A stretch of DNA of 64,000 bases from Phascolomyces articulosus (Eukaryota > Mucoromycota > Mucoromycetes > Mucorales > Lichtheimiaceae): positions 620,001-684,000 of the forward strand of contig JAIXMP010000015.1 in NCBI GenBank assembly GCA_025677815.1, written 5' to 3'. A program made the position numbers and the translations under genes. This document shows, piece by piece, positions 10,132 through 21,712 of the stretch. The notes beneath the pieces are model-generated. The model saw only the letters and a list, made by a program, of their open reading frames with translations, was not told where the DNA came from and made no database searches. Each line of letters begins with the position of its first letter. Position 1 is the first letter of the stretch.

Positions 10132-12829
10132 TTTTTATGTATATATGTTGTTTGTAAAAGAAAGAAAAAGTAATGAGAAAAAGAAAAAGAAGAATCATGG
10201 ATTTCCCGTTTCGTTGAACTCCTTTTATATTCTTTTTTTTTTTTTTGGTCCTGAGATCATGGCTGCGGTGACGCGCGGGAAGTGAGAGATCTGGAAAAAT
10301 AATATTTTAATCATCGTTATTTCGTGATAGACCCGGAAAATTTGTTGGCATAAATTCAAGAGGTGTTTCACACATTTTCCCCTTATGGAGAAAATAAAGT
10401 TCTCCGCAAAAATAAAAAATCTATCGTCACTTGTATAAATGATACTAATATAAAAAACCCAGTTCACCCCTCCCTATCTAAATTGGACTGTTTCTTCTCC
10501 ACATTTTTATTATTATGATCAAGATCTGCAATAATAAGTTTTATATATAATACAATAATGAGAACGACAATTCTTTTATGGATATAAAACAAAAAAAAAA
10601 TTGTTAAGAGGAAAGAAAAAAAACATATATTACGGTTTGGATAAAAGGAACTTTAATTGGTTTGTTTCCCGTTTCTTCCTGTCACGATTTTTCTTTCTTG
10701 TAAAACTATTTGTTTAACCTTATAAGTTTTATAGGCTCAACATTTCGGGCATATTCCCCAATGGAGCAATATTTATATACTAGTTTAAACACTTGATAAC
10801 TATAATAGTAAGGATGATGATTTATCAAAATGGAAAATAATCAAGTTATTCTATGTTTATACTATATAAAGGAAGATGATAAGCATACAACCCCAATATC
10901 CATTATTTATTTCAAAATGAACAGTGCCGATGAGTCTATCTATCATTTGGAAACAAACAAATCAATTCAGGAACAAATATTATACAAAGTCTGTGCGTAA
11001 CATATCACACAAAAATACAACGCAATAGAATTGTTTACAATTCATATTGAAGAAATCATATTTAGAAATTAACTTTATAGTTCATAGTGTTCATGTTATT
11101 ACCGGCAGTGTCGTAATATATTATCCTCGAAGGTCACGTATATAATAAGTAATATCCAGTGGTTTCTTCTTTTCCAGAGTTACCATTATTATCGGTCACA
11201 GAAAAAAATTCAATTATCCGATTGGTTGGAATACTGACGGAGAACTTTAAAATGGCATAGGAAAGTCCCGATGCGGTTTCTCATTTATTATGTAATGAAT
11301 CCTTTCTTTTCTTGATCCACATTTCATTTTTCTTTTTAAACAGATATTTATTTATTTGTTTGTTTGTTTGTTTTTACGGATAACTTGAAAAAAACAGCAA
11401 CATCGTAACCATAAAAGAGGAAGACTACATTATATTCAAAGGTGAAAAATAGGGAAATGGTTAATTTACATTCATTTTTACTTTTTATAAAACGGATCTA
11501 TAATATGATCATACTCAGGTATATGATTTTTTTGTTATTATGAATCCTCTACCCAAATGATAGATTTAACTAACGTATGAAATATTCTGTCGCAATTATA
11601 TAGAAGATGTATTGATGATGGGAAAATACAAGAGTAGGAAGGAGGATAAGGCAGCTCTTTTTTTTTTTTTTTTACTTTTTGGTGATGTATATATTGACAT
11701 ATAAGGAACGGCGATTAGTTATGTAGGATCGGCATGGATGATAATGCAGACAAAAATATGTTTGTTTTTTTGTTGATACATTGCAAGAAAAAGAATGTTC
11801 TGAATCATCTGAGTGGTAAAAGAAGAAAATGGTTTATTCATGGTACCCATTATTGAAAACCGTCCAGTAATACCACTAGTATGGTCATGGTACTGTGCAT
11901 CAAATAGCAAATAAACACTTTGCCACCTTCACTTCATGTGCTTCAACTATTATATATTCTTTATTAAATATAAACAAATATGTAGCAGCAAATGGCAATA
12001 TTTTATTATGGGTCATATCTATATATACAGATGGAACAAAAGATTTGTAACATGAAATTATTTCTTTTCAGTCCTTTCATGGAGACATATTAATAATGAC
12101 TTTTTGGGGCGGGGGGATGATATCTCCTTGTTTTTTCTTATAAACATACTTCTCACATCTGACCACAGTACTGATCGAGACACATCATGGTTATAAGGAT
12201 ATTAGTAGTAGATTAAATTTCTTCCATGACCACATTCCTTATTCAAAATAGTAATAGTCGTTCACAGTCTCTGACTTTATTTATTGGCCAATTAAAAATA
12301 TTTCAATAACATCTAGTTAAAAACTTGAAAAGAAACGTTTACAGGATGGGATTTGTTCCATCACTCTAAAAAATATATTCTATATCGCTACTTTTTACAT
12401 TCCTACTGACTTTCATGTTTATATTTTGCTAATAAAAAAAATCCCTCAATGCTATATGATACCATAGAGTAGTATAAAAACAATGTTTTTCATAACACAC
12501 CAACTTCGCAAGCTTTAATACATCTTGGAAATGAGAAAATCCATTAAAAAGTACTGGGTACTATGCATATGTTTTGCGAACCCTGTTCTCGTGTTTACTA
12601 TTACCTGCAGCTAACTTACATTTCCTTATAGTTTTGATAACTGGATAGCCACCATTATTTAAACATCATCAACTTTATTATATGTACATTTTTATATATA
12701 TGCTCGTACCATGCATGATTGTTTATATAACTTTTCAATTAAAAACAGCTTCTTTTTTTTGCAATAGACAAAAACGAAATTACCTTTTTTCTTCATTCTT
12801 GTAAAAAAAAAAAAAAAACAATATTTAAT
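10132..12829. other. AT-rich spacer between divergent AKR and ALDH genes
   Basis: No supported gene. Two short minus-strand stretches, 11719-11925 (LLFDAQYHDHTSGITGRF...) and about 11045-11285 (SGLSYAILKFSVSIPTNR...), have protein-like composition. They contain or adjoin stops and have no partner exons, so I leave them as possible relics. The rest is AT-rich with poly-A/T runs and a small TTTG repeat near 11360. The 5' regions of both the reductase and the dehydrogenase lie in this spacer. Confidence 0.5.
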
Positions 12830-15169
12830 ATGACTGAACGTTCACTTGAAACTGAACTCACTACTCCTAATGGTTACAAAGTAACTGGTAAATGATGAAA
12901 AACCTACGCATTGATAAATGATAACCACTAATAATTTAACGGTGTAACAATGATGGCAATGTAATTAAAATAACTCATTGTTTCCATGTCGTTACATCAT
13001 TGTTATTAGTCAATACGGGTTTATTTATTAATAATGAATTTGTACCTGGAGCGGATACAATCAGTACAATTAATCCTTCTACTGGCAAAGTCATTACTTC
13101 TGTTCAAGCTGGTATGATACCTTTTTTTTATCGTCATTCTTCTCTTCTTTTTTTAATATCCAATGTTTAAAATGCAAAGAAGAGAATAAACCTTCACTCT
13201 GATAATTAATAAGAAAAATATATTATTACTATAATTAGCTGAAGCTGAACAGGTAGATTTGGCGGTGGAAGCAGCATATAAAGCATTTTATGGAGGATGG
13301 AAAACCACCAGTGCTCGTGAACGTGCACGATTATTGCTAAAATTGGCTGATTTAGTGGAACGGGATAGTGAAGACCTTGCTCATTTGGAAACATTGGATA
13401 ATGGAAAACCACTTTCCACTTCTCGAGAAATTGATGTTCCAAGTCTTGCTAGTCATTTGTAAGTGATTCCTATCCAATCTATATCTTGGTGTTGCATGTG
13501 GGAAAAAAAAAAAAGAATTAAGCATAGGATCCATTACTTTATATATAGACGGTATTTTGCTGGATTTTGTGATAAAATTCATGGTAAAACGATTGAAACT
13601 GAAGGTAAATTATCCTATACAGTCTATGAACCATTGGGTGTATGTGCCGCTATTATTCCTTGGAATGCTCCAGTAAGTCACCTTTTTCTTTCTTTCTTAC
13701 GTGTGATTATCAATCAATAATAATGCAACGAAAAAAAATTAGCTGGTGATGATTTCCAAAAAAATTGCCCCTGCATTATGTGCTGGCAATACGATTGTTT
13801 TCAAAACATCAGAATTGACTCCATTATCTTCATTAAAATTTGCTTCCTTGGTAAAAGAAACAGGGTTTCGTAAGTTTTCTATTCTTTCCTATTTAAAATA
13901 GAATGTTATTTTTTTTTGGTCATCATAGTAACAAAAATTCTTGAATCTATATAAAAAAAATAAGCACCGGGTGTTGTGAATTTTATTACTGGCTATGGAA
14001 ACATAGTTGGTGAAGGATTATCACGTCATATGAAGGTTTCCAAGGTGACATTTACTGGTTCAGCGCCCACTGGACGTGCCATTATGAAAGGAGCAAGCGA
14101 ATCCAATCTAAAAAGAGTCTCACTTGAATTGGGTGGCAAATCACCCAATATTATTTTTGATGATGTTGAGGATTTAGACCATGCTGTTGTTTCAGCTTAT
14201 CAAGCTATTTATTATAATTCAGGTCAAGTTTGTTGTGCAGGAAGTCGTGTCTATGTGAGTATTACTATTACTATTTTTAATAGAAGTTTGTAAAAGACTC
14301 ACATTTTGTTGCTAAAAAACTCAGGTACAAGAAGGTATTTATGACAGATTTGTTGAAAAGTTCAAAGCTATGACGGAAGCAACAAAAATTGGAAATCCAT
14401 TTATTCAAGAAACCTTTCAGGTAAGAATAATTTTATGTTATAAAACAATCAGTGCTCTTTTTTTCCCCATGCATAGAGATACCAAAGAAGCTGATTATCA
14501 TATAACAATATATGAATGATAGGGTCCACAAATTTCTGAAGCTCAATTTAATCGAGTTATGAGCTATATTGACATTGGCAAAAAAGAAGGAGCGACTTGT
14601 TTTGTTGGAGGAAATCGTCATGGGGATAATGGATACTTTATTGAACCCACTATCTTTACAGGTAAATAATAAAAAACGATACTTTTCATTTCTGTTAATG
14701 ATTCATGTCTTTGGATAACATTGATTTTCTTTTTTGCTTTTATTTAGATGTTAAATCAGATATGCGTATTATGAAAGAAGAAATCTTTGGCCCAGTTGTC
14801 ACCATTTCCAAATTCAAAGATGAAGAAGAAGTTGTTGCAAAAGCGAATGATTCCATTTATGGTCTTGGTGCTGCTGTGTTTACATCAAATATCAAGAGAG
14901 CAATCAGAGTTTCAAATGCTCTTGAAGCCGGTACAGTTTGTAAGTCAACCTCTAATAAAAAGCACTTATAATTATACTACAATTTCTAATAAGGTATTGA
15001 TATATGTATATATATTGCAGGTGTCAATGAATACAACATGTTTTCCGACGATTGTCCATTTGGAGGATATAAACAAAGTGGCATAGGGCGTGAAAATAGT
15101 GAATATGCTTTATTGGAGTACCTTCAAATTAAAACAATTAAGATCAACATTAGGTCACCAAACGAATGA
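12830..15169 (+). CDS. NAD(P)+-dependent aldehyde dehydrogenase
   Basis: Oxidises aldehydes to carboxylic acids. Ten exons: 12830-12887, 13010-13111, 13239-13458, 13549-13672, 13743-13869, 13965-14254, 14325-14420, 14523-14661, 14748-14939 and 15021-15169. They give 498 residues, the normal ALDH length, and all phases agree. Motifs read from the translation are [14 protein letters not shown] (cofactor-fold entry), FTGSAPTGR (nucleotide-binding glycines), catalytic base Glu265 in [10 protein letters not shown], and the nucleophile Cys300 in [16 protein letters not shown] and [13 protein letters not shown] come near the C-terminus. No targeting peptide is evident, so it is probably cytosolic. 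One oddity: the usual Trp of the GTVWVN motif reads as Cys (TVCVN), across an exon junction. All introns are GT-AG and mostly 60-130 bp. Subfamily (ALDH1/2-like versus betaine or other) cannot be settled from the sequence alone. Confidence 0.96.
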
Positions 15170-15407
15170 AAATAGAAAGGAGTTTATTGGTATACATGTT
15201 TAAATTATATATTATAGTACAATAGAACGAAATATACTTGCACGTAATACATGAAGCAAATAAAAATTTCATGAATTATAAAAACAAAGACATTATGTAT
15301 TATGGACTACCGTGACTTAAGACAATGCTTTAAAAAATATACCAATATGTATGTATCCGGTTATAACACTACATATTTTATTTATTACTATCAATAAATA
15401 TATAATT

Positions 15408-17429
15408 TTATCGATTTAGTCTCATGAAACCCATATCACCAAGCTGACAAAAATTTCCTTGTCCCAATTGACTATTAAAATAATTCCTTATTTCTTGAGT
15501 AAAATTCTCTCGATGAATACCAGTATCATAAAAATCGAGGCAAGGACCATTGGTATGTCTTTTTGTTGCTGCAATCTTTTCCACAAAAGCCTTGAGACCT
15601 TCCATTGTCATCCCTGTGCCGCTCAACGTGAATGATCGCACGGAACGTAAATCTGCCAATGACTCCAGCCATGCGTCATCCATATGAGAAAAACATCCAA
15701 AAAGTTTGACTGTTTCAAGTGTACCACCATCTTCGTTATCTTGATGAGTATGTATATAAAGATTACGGGCAAACTGTAATAAACCCTGAGCTGTCAGGCG
15801 AGAAGTATAACGCGTACCAAATTTCAATGAAATTTTTCTCAAAGAGTCAAAACAACTCAAGACGTTGACCATAACATTATCCGTTAGATAGGTAGCTCCT
15901 GTGAGACTGATTTCTTGTAGTGGTATCTGGAGAAGATGATGAAAGTCATCTTCAGGGAATAATCGAGCGTCTTCATTGGAACGGTCCAGAGGAGGCACGA
16001 TGGACAATTTTAGGCATGTGAGGTGTCGTAACTGCGCTAGTGTTTGGATGACTCGATTATCTTTAAATGCATTGGACTGAACTTGTAAGTCGATTTTTGT
16101 AAATAGGGATGACGATGAGAAAGGATCCTGTGCTATAAAAGGATGGTTACTGGCTGGTGCTGTACCAGTTTCTATCACCGTCGTAGCTGCTATTGTTGAC
16201 GAGATTATTCTTGATATAGTTGTTGGATCTAGCTCATTGACTGTCAACTTCAGCTCTTGTAAATGAGGAAAACTGATATTGTTGCGTGCCAATAGATTGG
16301 ACCAATTGGCATGCTGAGGCTGTTCTAGTAATTCTTGTTGTAGTTGTATATTATCGGTATTTCGTTGAATGTTCAAGAAAGTCAAAGTACGTTGTGCCTT
16401 TTCCACAAGTGGTAATATTGAGTCATAATGACAAAGCTTCTCATCATGATAGATGATGTGTCGCAATCCTGGTTGTTCGTGTTGTTGGTGTTGAATTACT
16501 CTATTGACTTGTTCAGGGTCCAACGCTTCTCTAAAACCAAATGAATATTCGAGGATGTAGAGAGAAGGACATAATTCCAAGATATGGGCAAAATCAAAGC
16601 AATTATCTTCAGAGATATAAGAGCACTTGTAAAAGTGAGAGTACTCGCCATTCAAACGTAAACTACGTACATTGGGACAGTGGTTTAAAAAAGGTTCGAT
16701 TATCTTGTCAAAACTGTATTTATTATCCAATCCTAAGACCAGCAAACGTGGAAGCAAAACATTGGATTGTTTTTTTGTTGTCACTGAGTTGGATGACTTA
16801 TTACTATCATTGTCATAAATTATTTTATCTTGTTTGGTCGTGTTGGGTTCAACGCTCCAGAATAAATAGACCTCCAAATGAACAAGCTGAGGACATATTG
16901 AAGCTATATCCAACAATGGCATTTCCTCGTGGTAATCCAACAAGACAAGTTTGACCAAATTAGCACCTATTTCTAGCAATGTGTTTGAAAAACGAGGAAA
17001 ATATTCCAGTATTGGGGTATCGTTGCATTCAATATCTAGGACAACTATTATATATGTCCAATGGTTATTATTATTTACGAGAAGAAAAAAAAAAAGTACA
17101 AAACGAGTAGAGAGAGGAAACCCACCCATGTCAGTCACTTTGGATTGTCGCTCTTTAAGGGCTTCAAGAATACTATCAATCACGTCATAGGATACTTCTA
17201 CTTTTTTGATATGTTGGCCAAATCGTTTCAAATGATACGACGTTTTCTTTTCAGACAATGATGCGTTGATAAAATTAATTTTATCCCAACAAGCACTGGT
17301 ATATTTTGGAATTTCGTCATACCATAAACGACAAACAAGCATTAATTCCAAACAATCCTTTTGTGTAACATTTGAAAAGATGGTTTCAAATATTTCAAAT
17401 GGCAAATGACGATGGAGTAAATCTTGCAT
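15408..17429 (-). CDS. F-box / leucine-rich-repeat protein
   Basis: Probable substrate receptor of an SCF ubiquitin ligase. The N-terminal F-box is seen as LHRHLPFEIFETIFSNVTQKD followed by LMLVCRLWYDEIP. The rest is a series of irregular leucine-rich repeats (for example CPQLVHLEVY, CPNVRSLRLNG, LPRLLVLGL). One intron, 17045-17125 (81 bp, GTGGGT...TAG), is a multiple of three and contains no stop. It is supported because the translated insert is Phe-rich, non-LRR sequence. Exons 17126-17429 and 15408-17044 give 646 residues. I start at the Met directly before the F-box. An upstream in-frame Met at 17519 would add 30 residues that look like translated 5' UTR. F-box/LRR genes are commonly expanded in Mucoromycota; a second member is at 56.4 kb. 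The substrate is unknown. Confidence 0.85.
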   Translation of the reverse strand: MQDLLHRHLPFEIFETIFSNVTQKDCLELMLVCRLWYDEIPKYTSACWDKINFINASLSEKKTSYHLKRFGQHIKKVEVSYDVIDSILEALKERQSKVTDMGGFPLSTRFVLFFFLLVNNNNHWTYIIVVLDIECNDTPILEYFPRFSNTLLEIGANLVKLVLLDYHEEMPLLDIASICPQLVHLEVYLFWSVEPNTTKQDKIIYDNDSNKSSNSVTTKKQSNVLLPRLLVLGLDNKYSFDKIIEPFLNHCPNVRSLRLNGEYSHFYKCSYISEDNCFDFAHILELCPSLYILEYSFGFREALDPEQVNRVIQHQQHEQPGLRHIIYHDEKLCHYDSILPLVEKAQRTLTFLNIQRNTDNIQLQQELLEQPQHANWSNLLARNNISFPHLQELKLTVNELDPTTISRIISSTIAATTVIETGTAPASNHPFIAQDPFSSSSLFTKIDLQVQSNAFKDNRVIQTLAQLRHLTCLKLSIVPPLDRSNEDARLFPEDDFHHLLQIPLQEISLTGATYLTDNVMVNVLSCFDSLRKISLKFGTRYTSRLTAQGLLQFARNLYIHTHQDNEDGGTLETVKLFGCFSHMDDAWLESLADLRSVRSFTLSGTGMTMEGLKAFVEKIAATKRHTNGPCLDFYDTGIHRENFTQEIRNYFNSQLGQGNFCQLGDMGFMRLNR

Positions 17430-18020
17430 GGAAGGGAAAGAAATAAATGAAGATGGAGTTGAGAGAAAAAGTAAAATATCAAAAGAACGTGCTTTTCTTT
17501 TTCTGTCATACGAACCCAATTGTATGGTCTTTCACAAAGGGTATAATATTTTAATATGTAGTAGACTTAGTACTGGTGCTACTGTAAATCTGATACTCAA
17601 ATAAACCTTTCACGAAAGTAAGATTTTTTTTTTACTGCGCCTGCTATGGCTTGCTGCAGTATCACAGAAATAAGATGAATGATAAAGAACATTAAATGCG
17701 AGTAATATCAGGTTGCAATCGAATTGCCAATGCCTCAATTTATCTTGTTCCCATAACATCCTAGTTTTTTTCTTGTTGGAAGTATAGACAAATTGACTAT
17801 ATTGCAATGTTAATTAGTGTTTTTATGATGCAGTTATGGTATTTTAATTTATCGTCAAACTTGTTTTTTTTTATCACTGTCGAGTTGGTTCTCTTTTTTT
17901 TTTAAAAAAAAAACATACAAACTATAAGATATATTAAATCTATATCAGACGTCATTAGTATTATTCATATTAATACAAAGAATTACAAAAAGTATATTGT
18001 TTCTTATTGATCTTTATTTT
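17430..18020. other. Spacer upstream of the F-box gene
   Basis: AT-rich sequence with poly-T/A runs. It holds the promoter of the minus-strand F-box gene. I see no open frame with protein-like composition. Confidence 0.5.
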
Positions 18021-18029
18021 ATGAGATAT

Positions 18030-18480
18030 TTATACTGGTGGCGCATACTTCATAAAAAAATATCCTGTAAACAACGCTTAAATCAATTGATACCACGAAT
18101 TTTCACATTACTTAATTGTGTCTTTAGCAATGAACTAGATATGATAGAACATTTCTTTTGGGAATGTCCATATTAGCAACAAGTTTGGCAAACAATTGCT
18201 AATTGTTTTCTACTACAACCAACCAATCTAAAAATTAATTATATCCTATCTCTGTCTACTCCTTCTTTATCAACCCGATTAGATTTTATGTTGGATCTTG
18301 AAGATAACATTGCCACCACCTTTTTACATAGATGATCTGCTCATTAACGATATGTCTTTCACGAAGAAACGTTTTGGCCGAATGGTATCAGAGCCAGAGC
18401 AACTTAAGCATTACGTAACATTCATGCCGGATAAGTACACAACCAACAACAGTTACTTCAAGGCTAGTTAACTTTCTTTC
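18030..18480 (+). pseudogene. Decayed LINE tail with zf-RVT-type zinc knuckle
   Basis: One frame reads through several stop codons with clear retroelement content: WRILHKKISCKQRLNQLIPR, then LLNCVFSNELDMIEHFFWECPY. This corresponds to the zinc-binding segment that follows many LINE reverse transcriptases. The usual C-x2-C is reduced to C-x2-S here. Later parts (LSLSTPSLSTRLDFMLDLED, HEETFWPNGIRAR) are also open in patches between stops. No RT domain precedes it, so this is a 5'-truncated and mutated copy. It looks like a different LINE family from the 3.2-kb element. Confidence 0.75.
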
Positions 18481-19066
18481 CTCTATTTAATTCATATATG
18501 TCCCACCCTTTTCTCTATAAATGTAATTTCTGATAGACGTAAGTTTTGTTATATCTCACTTTTCTTTAATTATAATTATATATCAGTTTTCGGTTCTTAT
18601 ACTGGAACAATAAATTATCTTTTACAAAAAAAAAGAGATATATATTGTATTAATAAATTCTAACAACAGCTATTTAATTTTTCGACTTGAACAATAAATA
18701 AATACTATTTGCATAATCAATAATTTGTACAATGCAAGTGGAATGCTTTCAGAAAAGGGATGTTCTTTTTAATGAAATAATAGTCTATAACTATCAATAC
18801 AAGTTTTTTAATAAAAATATGATGGCATTGATATTTCTTATTCCTTTTCAATTTTTTCTTGCCTGGTACTTACTACATTGCCACCAGTTATTGCATCTAT
18901 TATTACTAGGCACAGATGAAGATCAAAAGCAATGCTGTATTGCTTCCAGAGATTGTTATGCGTTTTATTATATCATATAGCTAGTAAAAATAAAAATTAT
19001 TGAATTCTTCAAAACAAAAAAAGAAAATACAAAAGATCATCTACTGGAAGCCAGTAGAATATTTTG
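18481..19066. other. Spacer between LINE relic and tRNA
   Basis: AT-rich, probably including the 3' sequence of the LINE relic. An 82-codon open frame at 18732-18980 is hydrophobic and low in complexity, and I do not treat it as a gene. Confidence 0.5.
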
Positions 19067-19149
19067 TGAAGAGAGTGGGATTCGAACCCACGCCTCCGAA
19101 GAGATCAGGGCCTTAACCTGACGCCTTAGACCAACTCGGCCATCTCTCC
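19067..19149 (-). tRNA. tRNA-Leu (anticodon AAG)
   Basis: Reading the minus strand gives GGAGAGA as the 5' acceptor strand, pairing with TCTCTTC at the 3' end (one G-U). The D arm contains GCCGAG with TGGTCTAAGG. The anticodon stem TCAGG/CCTGA carries the loop TTAAGGC, so the anticodon is AAG. The long variable arm (ATCTCTTCGGAGGC) is typical of leucine tRNAs. The T arm is GTGGG-TTCGAAT-CCCAC. No intron. The CCA is not encoded, as expected for a nuclear tRNA. AAG becomes IAG and reads CUU/CUC leucine codons. Confidence 0.97.
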
Positions 19150-19454
19150 CGCTGTTGAAAGTACTGATTCAGTATTATACATATAGCCAATGGATATCAA
19201 TTTTATAATATAAATATTTATATATATATTATTTATAAACTACTAATTAAATATAAGGTTTTAAATTTTTAATAAAGTAGTATAGTATTAATTATATTTA
19301 ATAAAAATTCTTAATAAGTTATTAATTTTTAAATTATTTTATTTTATTATTTATATTTTATTATAAATATTATTTTTTACTATAATACTTTTATTTAAGA
19401 ATCCTTATATAAAAAAGTAAGGAGGAGTTCTTAATAGATAAATTCTAAAATATC

Positions 19455-19738
19455 TATAGGAGGATTTTATATAAGAAGTTAAATATAGTATTTTTATAAT
19501 TATAAATATATTTTTTAAAATTATAATAATAATTTTTTTTTATATATAAAATACTTTTAATTTTTATACTAAATATTAGTATAAAAATAAAAAAATGTTT
19601 AGTATAGAAATTGAAAATATTTGGCATAAAAATTAAAAGCATTTTATATATAAAAAAAAAAAACTATTATTATAATTTTAAAAAATATATTCAAAATTAT
19701 AAATATGCTATATTCAACTTATTAAAAAACCTATATAT
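19455..19738. repeat. Foldback (long inverted-repeat) element
   Basis: The left arm (about 19455-19570) and the reverse complement of the right arm (about 19623-19738) match closely over about 115 bp. Shared blocks include AAATTATAATAATA, TTTTATATATAAAAT and TTTTAATTTTTAT. The spacer of about 50 bp contains smaller palindromes such as TACTAAATATTAGTA. No ORF lies inside. This is the architecture of a non-autonomous foldback element or MITE. No target-site duplication can be named confidently because the flanks are AT-rich. Confidence 0.8.
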
Positions 19739-19808
19739 GATGTGATAATATAGCCATTTCTTACTATTATTATATCAAAGAGAAATCAGTTAATAAAAAA
19801 TAATAAAA

Positions 19809-19952
19809 GGAGATAAGATAAGTTAATGAGACCTAAAAATATTTAACTAAAGTTTATTAAGATAAAAAATAATCTCTCTATTTATAAGAAAATGCTCATT
19901 ATAGATAGGCTATCATAACTTATAGAATTATAGTATAATGGCATAGACCATT
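19809..19952 (+). repeat. Direct repeat copy 1, LTR-like (partner at 20516)
   Basis: Shares an ordered series of words with 20516-20651: GGAGATRA...ATAAGTTAA, GAGACCTAAAA / AAGACCTAAAA, ATAATCTCTCTATTTATA, TGCTCATTATAGAT, and after a variable part CATAGACCAT / TATAGACCAT. The two copies are about 700 bp apart in the same orientation. Such spacing and divergence fit old LTR or other retroelement ends. No coding remnant lies between them. Confidence 0.7.
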
Positions 19953-20166
19953 ATGATAATAAAGTCATTGATCAGCATATCTGCAGATATCAGTATATAC
20001 AAGGATAATTGGACAGATCAATATAAATAACCATATGGATGATTATGGATGAATGCATGGATGTATATAGAAATATAAGATGAACCAGTATAGTTATAGA
20101 AATGTAGATCATTTATATTAGCATAGATGTTAGATTAGCCCTTATATTTTGATGTATATAAAAAGA

Positions 20167-20189
20167 GGGATCTTGCAAACCAAGATCCC
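20167..20189. repeat. Perfect 9-bp-stem hairpin after a TATA-like motif
   Basis: GGGATCTTG, loop CAAAC, CAAGATCCC. It is preceded by TATATAAAAAGA (20154-20165). It is followed by a pyrimidine-rich stretch with CTCAACCC and TTTCATTTCGCACTTCCTC. The order TATA, hairpin, pyrimidine-rich leader resembles the promoter/R region of an LTR. Similar leader words recur at 22.17 and 22.78 kb. Confidence 0.6.
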
Positions 20190-20515
20190 ATATTGTTTTA
20201 TTATTTATATATCTCAACCCTTAACTACTCTATTATATTTCATTTCGCACTTCCTCACACTGTCTAATCGAACCCGTTTATAAGTATATAAATTAGACTT
20301 GCATTATTATATATAGTATAATATTAGAATATGAATTATATTATTTAGATTATATGTTATAAGGATAATATATTTAAAGTAGACCATAAGTGATATTGTT
20401 AGAAGGATTACATAGTCTAGTATAATTAACAATATATAAGAGAGGATAGTATAATACTATATATAGTAAACCATACTATTATATTAATAAGATCAATAAA
20501 TAAAAGAAATAAAAA

Positions 20516-20651
20516 GGAGATGATATAAGTTAACAAGACCTAAAATAATTTAGTAGAGTTTATTACAATTCAAAAATAATCTCTCTATTTATACTAAATT
20601 GCTCATTATAGATGGCTGCCACTGTATGTGTATTATAGTATCATATATCTT
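20516..20651 (+). repeat. Direct repeat copy 2, LTR-like (partner at 19809)
   Basis: Second copy of the repeat described at 19809. It keeps ATAATCTCTCTATTTATA and TGCTCATTATAGATGG. It differs by small indels and by the segment CTGCCACTGTATGTGTATTA before the shared end word. Confidence 0.7.
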
Positions 20652-21712
20652 ATAGACCATAGTATTTAAATTACATATTGTAACCCTTGGTTTTAAGATA
20701 GGACTTAGGTGGATTACAGGTAATAGGTAGTTTAATATAGTGAGCACCAGTAGTAATTAACGTATACTACAATGATATATTTAATAAAATGGTCTTCAAT
20801 TATTGTAGAAATTAGAAGACTTGTATTGAATTGATTAGATCAAGTGGTTAGATAAAATAAGGCTTTTTAATAAGCAATTGGATGGATATGAATTGTATCA
20901 AGAATATAAAACAAATATAATTATTCAATATTTGAGTGATTGAGGGATAAGAATGTTAATTTATTCTTTTAGTGAATTGTTTGATAATTATTTCAGTTCA
21001 AAATCCTAGCCTTTTATACTTTTTCCAAAGCAGCGCAGCAACCAATTATTCTTGGCAGAAGACAACTTGGTGAGGAATAATATCCAATCATATTGCATAT
21101 ATGAATGAGACAGAAGGTTATTGGTTGGCCAAGATCCTTGGCTGCATTACCAAGATGCTAAGATCCTTGGTAATAGAGAATAATGTTGAAAGTGATGGAA
21201 TAAACAAGAAGGTCGAGTAGGACCAAGAAGTAACATCATTTCACAATTAAAAATCTCAATATTGGATATCAAGGTCAGATTCAGGAATGATATGCAGGTT
21301 ACACAATTATGGATGGATGTATGATCAATGAGTTGGTTGTGCGAGTGGAAAAAAAGACCTTTGGCTTTATAGATTTTACTACTATTTCTAATACAAAATA
21401 ATGATAAAAATAAAAGGTACTGATGATAATAATAATAATATAACTAATATAATAATAATAATAATAAGGATAATAATAATATAGGAAAGATATAAAAAAA
21501 TAAAATAATTGAAATAAAAATATATAAAAAGAAAGAGGAGAGTGGTAATCATTGAGGATTACAATATGCTATAAGACTGTATAAATAACAGAAGTTATAG
21601 AACATATGAATGATAATGGTGGGAATCAAGAAGTAAATTATATATTTATATAATGAATAATATGCCTAGGAGAAAAGCATAATCCATATCACAGTAGCTA
21701 TGCTTCAAATAT

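Noticed and set aside
17430..17519. Upstream Met (17519) as the start of the first F-box gene
   Set aside because: The extra 30 residues are hydrophobic and low-complexity, and the F-box begins right after the Met at 17429.
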